A stretch of DNA of 64,000 nt from Collybia mongolica (taxonomy: Eukaryota; Basidiomycota; Agaricomycetes; Agaricales; Clitocybaceae): assembly GCA_013420905.1 (NCBI GenBank), contig JAAXNY010000006.1, forward strand, positions 4,216,001-4,280,000, read 5' to 3'. Below, piece after piece: positions 59,972-64,000 of this stretch. A model generated the notes under the pieces. The model was not told where the DNA came from. It worked only from the letters and a program-made list of their open reading frames with translations, and ran no database searches. Position numbers and translations under genes: made by a program. Every line of letters begins with the position of its first letter. The first letter of the stretch is position 1.

Positions 59972-60606
59972 GTTGGATGATTCGGTGGAAAGGGGGCCTT
60001 TACTCTGGTAGCATTTAAGTACATAGCTGTTAAGTGTCGGTTCACGTGTTTTGGGTGCTGTGAGGGGATCTCAACGGAGTCGATCTTTGGCCGTGATCCA
60101 AAGTGTCGGAGGCAGTCAAGGCCATTTCATTATACAATTCTGGTTGTGATATGAGTATGACGGGACAGTGCATTAGTGTGTTCTATAAAAAAAAAGAAGG
60201 AAATGTGAGGAGAACGACAACTACAGATGCACAACATGGGGTTCTGTGTAGAGCTAAAATAGCAAGCACAATGCAAGAAGGGGCGGCGCGGCCGAAGCCA
60301 CGAGTAGTGCAAATACACGATATGGGAGAGAAGAGGGGCAGTGGTGGCAAGGTAGTGGTGATGGTGATGGTGATGATGATGATGGTATGGTATGACAACT
60401 GCGAAAGACAAAAAATTTTCAATAAACATGGGTAAAACAAAACCAGGCCTGACGATGCATGGATACTGCATGTCTTTCCGCGCCTTCATATATTCTGGTC
60501 ATGATTGATGGTATGTCCATTCCTTCCAAGTCCAGGGGATGAAGTCAATGGAATGGCATAGAAGGGGGTGCAGAACTTGGGAATGTCCTTCGCTCAGACG
60601 CCCACC
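59972..60606. other. Intergenic with a GAT/GGT microsatellite
   Basis: No supported exon. A short imperfect trinucleotide run of GGTGAT/GATGAT units at about 60350-60392 produces Met/Val- or His-rich frames that are not genes. The 3' end of the USP12/46-like gene abuts it. Confidence 0.5.
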
Positions 60607-63600
60607 TCAAAACCGCGTAAAGGAGCTAGGACCAGCCTTATCGCGCTCCTTTTGTCTTCCTTTCTCCCTCTCCTTCTCTTCCTCTTTATCCTTATCCTTC
60701 CTCCACCCAAGCAAGCTCAGCTTCCTCGTGGCACGCTTCTGCCCACTCGCCGTACTGCTAGCAGTACTATTATCCGCGTTCCCAAAGGATCCGAGACCAA
60801 AGGTAGAAGTTGTCTGGTTGTGGGAACTCGGGGCCGAAAGTGAGGGCGCATAAGACGAAGGTGGGGTGTGGGAAGAGGACGGCGCGGGCGAAAACGACGA
60901 CTGTGGGTCCTCCGGTGCCCCATACTCGTTCTCACCATCGACCCCCAAATGGGTCGTCCCCCTACTCCCACCTGCCCCATGCCCAAACCCAAACCCATTC
61001 TGTGCCCCTCCTCCCTTGGTCGCACGCGTTCTATGCTCATGTGCAAGTGTCGGGACTGGCGGCAAAGGACGCTCTTCTTTCCCTTCGCCATATATACTCG
61101 TACTCCTCACCGGCGTTGACCTGCCTATCACCGAATCCCGTACTCTTTCTTCGGCCCTTTCGCCCATGTCGTCCCGGAAAGTTGGAAATGCAGGGGTGCT
61201 TTTCTTCCTCCCCGGCGACCCTTCAGGCTGCGGTAACGGTCGAGCCTTCAGCGAGGACTGCCGCACTGGAGGGTGATCTATAGAGTCTGGGAAGCTGTGG
61301 GTGTTGGTGAGTGTTGTTGTAGTTACAGATGACGGTGTAGACAGAGAGGACTGGATGCGCGGGACGGGACTGGAATGCCCATTCTCGTGAGTGCTGTGAA
61401 GGGAGATTGGTGATAACAAGGGCGAGTAGTTCGTATCGTGGACATCGCCATTCGGCCATGCAGGTTTGGTCCTGTGTTGAAGATGATGGTCGTGTGGGGA
61501 GGGGGATTGCAGCACCTGTGTAGGTGCTTTTGAGGCATGGGGGGTCGGTAGGGCAAGAGGGGGGGCACTAGGGGCCGGCCCAGAATGGGCAGAGCCTAAG
61601 TCCCGTGAGCTGGGAGGATGCGAGTGTGCGTCCGACCCATCATTTTCTGCTGGCCGACGTGGTCTCTGCATTGAGGTCCTGAACCGTGTCTGTGACGCAG
61701 ACGAGGGTCCTGCATTTGGATGGCCATGGGCGTCTTCACCCCCCCTTGTCCGCGGGGAAAGCGGAGGGAGAGTCTCACTGTTTTCACTGGCGGTCCTTCC
61801 TACTCTCTCCCCGATTTTGAAACTCTTCCTCTTAACCCAGTTAGCTGCCTTTTTCACCCCTTTCTCTTTCTTCTCCCTGCTCGCTCCCTTCTCGGCGCTT
61901 CCATAGTCTTTCTCGTTCCGCTCTGCCTTATCGCTCACACTACCTACACCGTCTTCACTGTCCCCTGATGGCCGATGCAGAGCCAGCAAAGGTGTACTAC
62001 TCGCACTCTGTGTAGACGCTGGACCTTCTGAAAATGGTAGCTTCGGCGTCGGAGGCACTGTTTGTGCCCCAGGCCCCGATTTCGTACTATGACTGGGAAT
62101 TGGCGGCAAAGGAGTTCTGACCCCACTTGCTGTTGCAGGTCTCGTTGTATAAGCATCCACTAACGCAGGCGAACGTTCCCCCCCTAGTGACCGTCGCGCC
62201 TCTGCCGTCGAAGGTCTCCTCCCTTCTATGCTACTGTACACACCCTGCTTCCTCCCTTCGTTTGGTGTTCCCAGTCCTAGCCCAACAGCATTCAAGCCTG
62301 TCTTAATCGACATCGACGGCTTTCTTCGAAGTGTACTTATCAGCGAGTCCATCTTCCCTGCCACGGAGGGACTTGTGCTCGTGCTCGGGGCGGGGCTGGG
62401 CACGCTCCCATTCAGGGCCGTGGGTGGCGATGGGAGGGACCGCGAAACGGCCATTGCCAATGGGGCCGATACACCGCTCATCCCTGTACTCGCGCTTGCT
62501 CTCAGTGGTGATGTTACCGGCCCGGGATCCGATGCAGACACAGACGAGGCTGACGGCGTGAGTGGTTCACCCAAGCTCGAACTCGATCCATTAAGACCCT
62601 TTTCATCCACGAGTAGCCCAGATGGAAGCGCCATCTCCTCTTCGATCATCTTTCTCTCCAGCACCTGCTGAGTGGTTACATCAATTGCACTGACATCCAT
62701 ATGCATGCCCTTCTCCCTCATCTCTCTTGCCATTTCTTGGGCAAGACCTAGTCCGGGGAGATCGATGTCAACTGCTTGATAATACAGAACATACGCGCTC
62801 CCAGAAGACGAGTCGCCGAAATATTCGGTGATTTCAAGTTCTGATATGTCCTTGACAGATTTATCATCGAAGATGAGCCAGCTACCGAGGGTCTTGATTA
62901 TGGAAACGTAGTGGCCATGATGTGGGCCGCTAAAGTGGATTGTTGCGAGAGTGAGCCCCACACTTCGATGTAAATCATGACAACCTACTTTCCAATATGT
63001 ACCACTATCCCAAAGAGGTTGTACAACCTGTCCGCATCATCTATGCCATCGACGGTATTAAAGAGGCGAAGCTCAAAGGGGAACGCAACACGATAGACAA
63101 GTTTAATATATCTCTGGACATCTTCCTGGTATTTGAAGCGCTTTAGGTGGAGCGCAAGCACGTTCGGAAGCTTTTTGATCTTCATCCTATAGTTCAGCTA
63201 TATTAGTTTGATTGGTAGCGGACCTGGTGTGATTCATACCGTTTCTCAGCCTCTTGCAAATCGCAGCACGCGTCACAGAAGAATTTGTTCTTCTGACAGA
63301 GCATCTCGCTCGCACTAAACTGCCGTAGACATGCAGTGACGCTCGAGTTTTGTTCAATGTCGATGGAGAGGTCAAGGAAGGATTCGTCACGGGAAGAGAC
63401 CTGCAACGAGAATCAACACTCGCAATTCAATGACAGCTTCATACGCACTGTTTCGCAAGTTAAACAGCGCGTCTCGCTAGTAAGAACGCCTTCGAATAGG
63501 CGATGGACGAAGGTGGCGTCCTGAGGGGGATGTCCAGAATTAGTACTCGTAGTGGTCAGGGAATTGGAAACTGTGGTCTTGTCAGAACCACCATAAATTG

Positions 63601-64000
63601 AGAAAAGGTCTGCTTACGGTCATCATTTGCCTCCTTGATCTCTTCCCTAATATCCTCTACGATCTTGTTCAGCAGGTAATTCAAGAACTCATGTGCATCC
63701 TGGTGCATCGTCGAGTCGAACGCAGTATTAACCTCCTTGAGTTTGTCTATGAAGGCACGGGGGCCCACTGTGCCGCGCGCAGCGGGATGAGACGAAATGT
63801 AGTAGAAGAGGGAACGGAGGGCGGCCAAGAGGGTCGGAGGGTCGGTAGGGATCGGCGCGACGGGGGGGAGGGGGAGGGGTGCAGCATCGACGGTGATGCC
63901 GGATGTCGACTGCTTACGCTCAGGTTTGCGACGAACAGGGACAAGTGGCGGGGGCGGAGAGGGTGCTGGTGCCAATGCCGGTGATGGCGGAGCCAGGGCG
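60607..64000 (-). CDS. Ubiquitin-specific protease, USP12/46 (Ubp9/13)-like, 5' end outside the window
   Basis: Exons seen are from beyond 64000 to 63618, then 63570-63449, 63400-63240, 63186-62989 and 62929-60607. Conserved text includes [98 protein letters not shown], the His box [10 protein letters not shown] and [17 protein letters not shown]. Two CxxC pairs form the zinc site. The Cys box lies off the right edge, so the protein is partial. A Pro-rich insert (PAPSPPPPL) sits in the fingers side. After the catalytic domain runs a Ser/Pro-rich, disordered tail of about 720 residues, far longer than in yeast or animal relatives. USP12/46 enzymes need WD-repeat activators; none is encoded in the window. 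Confidence 0.92.

Noticed and set aside
60103..60489. Overlapping frames rich in Met/Val on one strand and His on the other
   Set aside because: Produced by a trinucleotide microsatellite, not by coding sequence.

Overview
The window is nuclear DNA from a mushroom-forming basidiomycete (Agaricomycetes). The grounds are dense genes on both strands, many GT-AG introns of about 45-65 nt, a tRNA with an intron next to the anticodon, and several families typical of the group (Plavaka transposon, F-box/LRR-like genes, a HET gene, a spliced multi-pass membrane protein). The ORFs are mostly exon fragments, so I rebuilt gene models by hand. Except where an entry says otherwise, the listed exons splice into one open frame of whole codons.

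Layout. 0.4-12 kb: an ING-type PHD-finger protein, a ten-exon membrane protein, a geranylgeranyl diphosphate synthase, an NR2C2AP-like protein, a Skt5/Chs4-type Sel1-repeat protein ending in a CAAX box, and tRNA-Leu(AAG). 12.5-22.6 kb: a transposon nest. An old inverted-repeat element has its right arm split by two hAT-like non-autonomous elements (one carrying an intact Tc1/mariner copy) and by a 6.3-kb Plavaka element with two divergent decayed genes. 22.7-36.6 kb: an SDR oxidoreductase, a frame-broken F-box-like gene, a seven-bladed lactonase-type protein, exocyst EXO84, a tyrosine phosphatase, a zeta-crystallin-type quinone oxidoreductase and an F-box pseudogene. 37-47.4 kb: UDP-glucose 4-epimerase, THO complex subunit 1, two small proteins and a Ubp2-like deubiquitinase. 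49.4-64 kb: a secreted GH16 glucanase, an NmrA-like protein, an Sld3-like replication factor, a secreted cysteine-rich protein, a HET-domain protein, and a USP12/46-type deubiquitinase that runs off the right edge.

The host genes are mostly housekeeping: chromatin, mRNP export, exocytosis, ubiquitin removal, sugar and isoprenoid metabolism, cell wall. They do not form an obvious cluster. I see no CRISPR array or dedicated defence island. The most unusual structure is the nest, because the target-site duplications and the interrupted host arm let the insertion history be read from the sequence. Several short genes are visible only after splicing.
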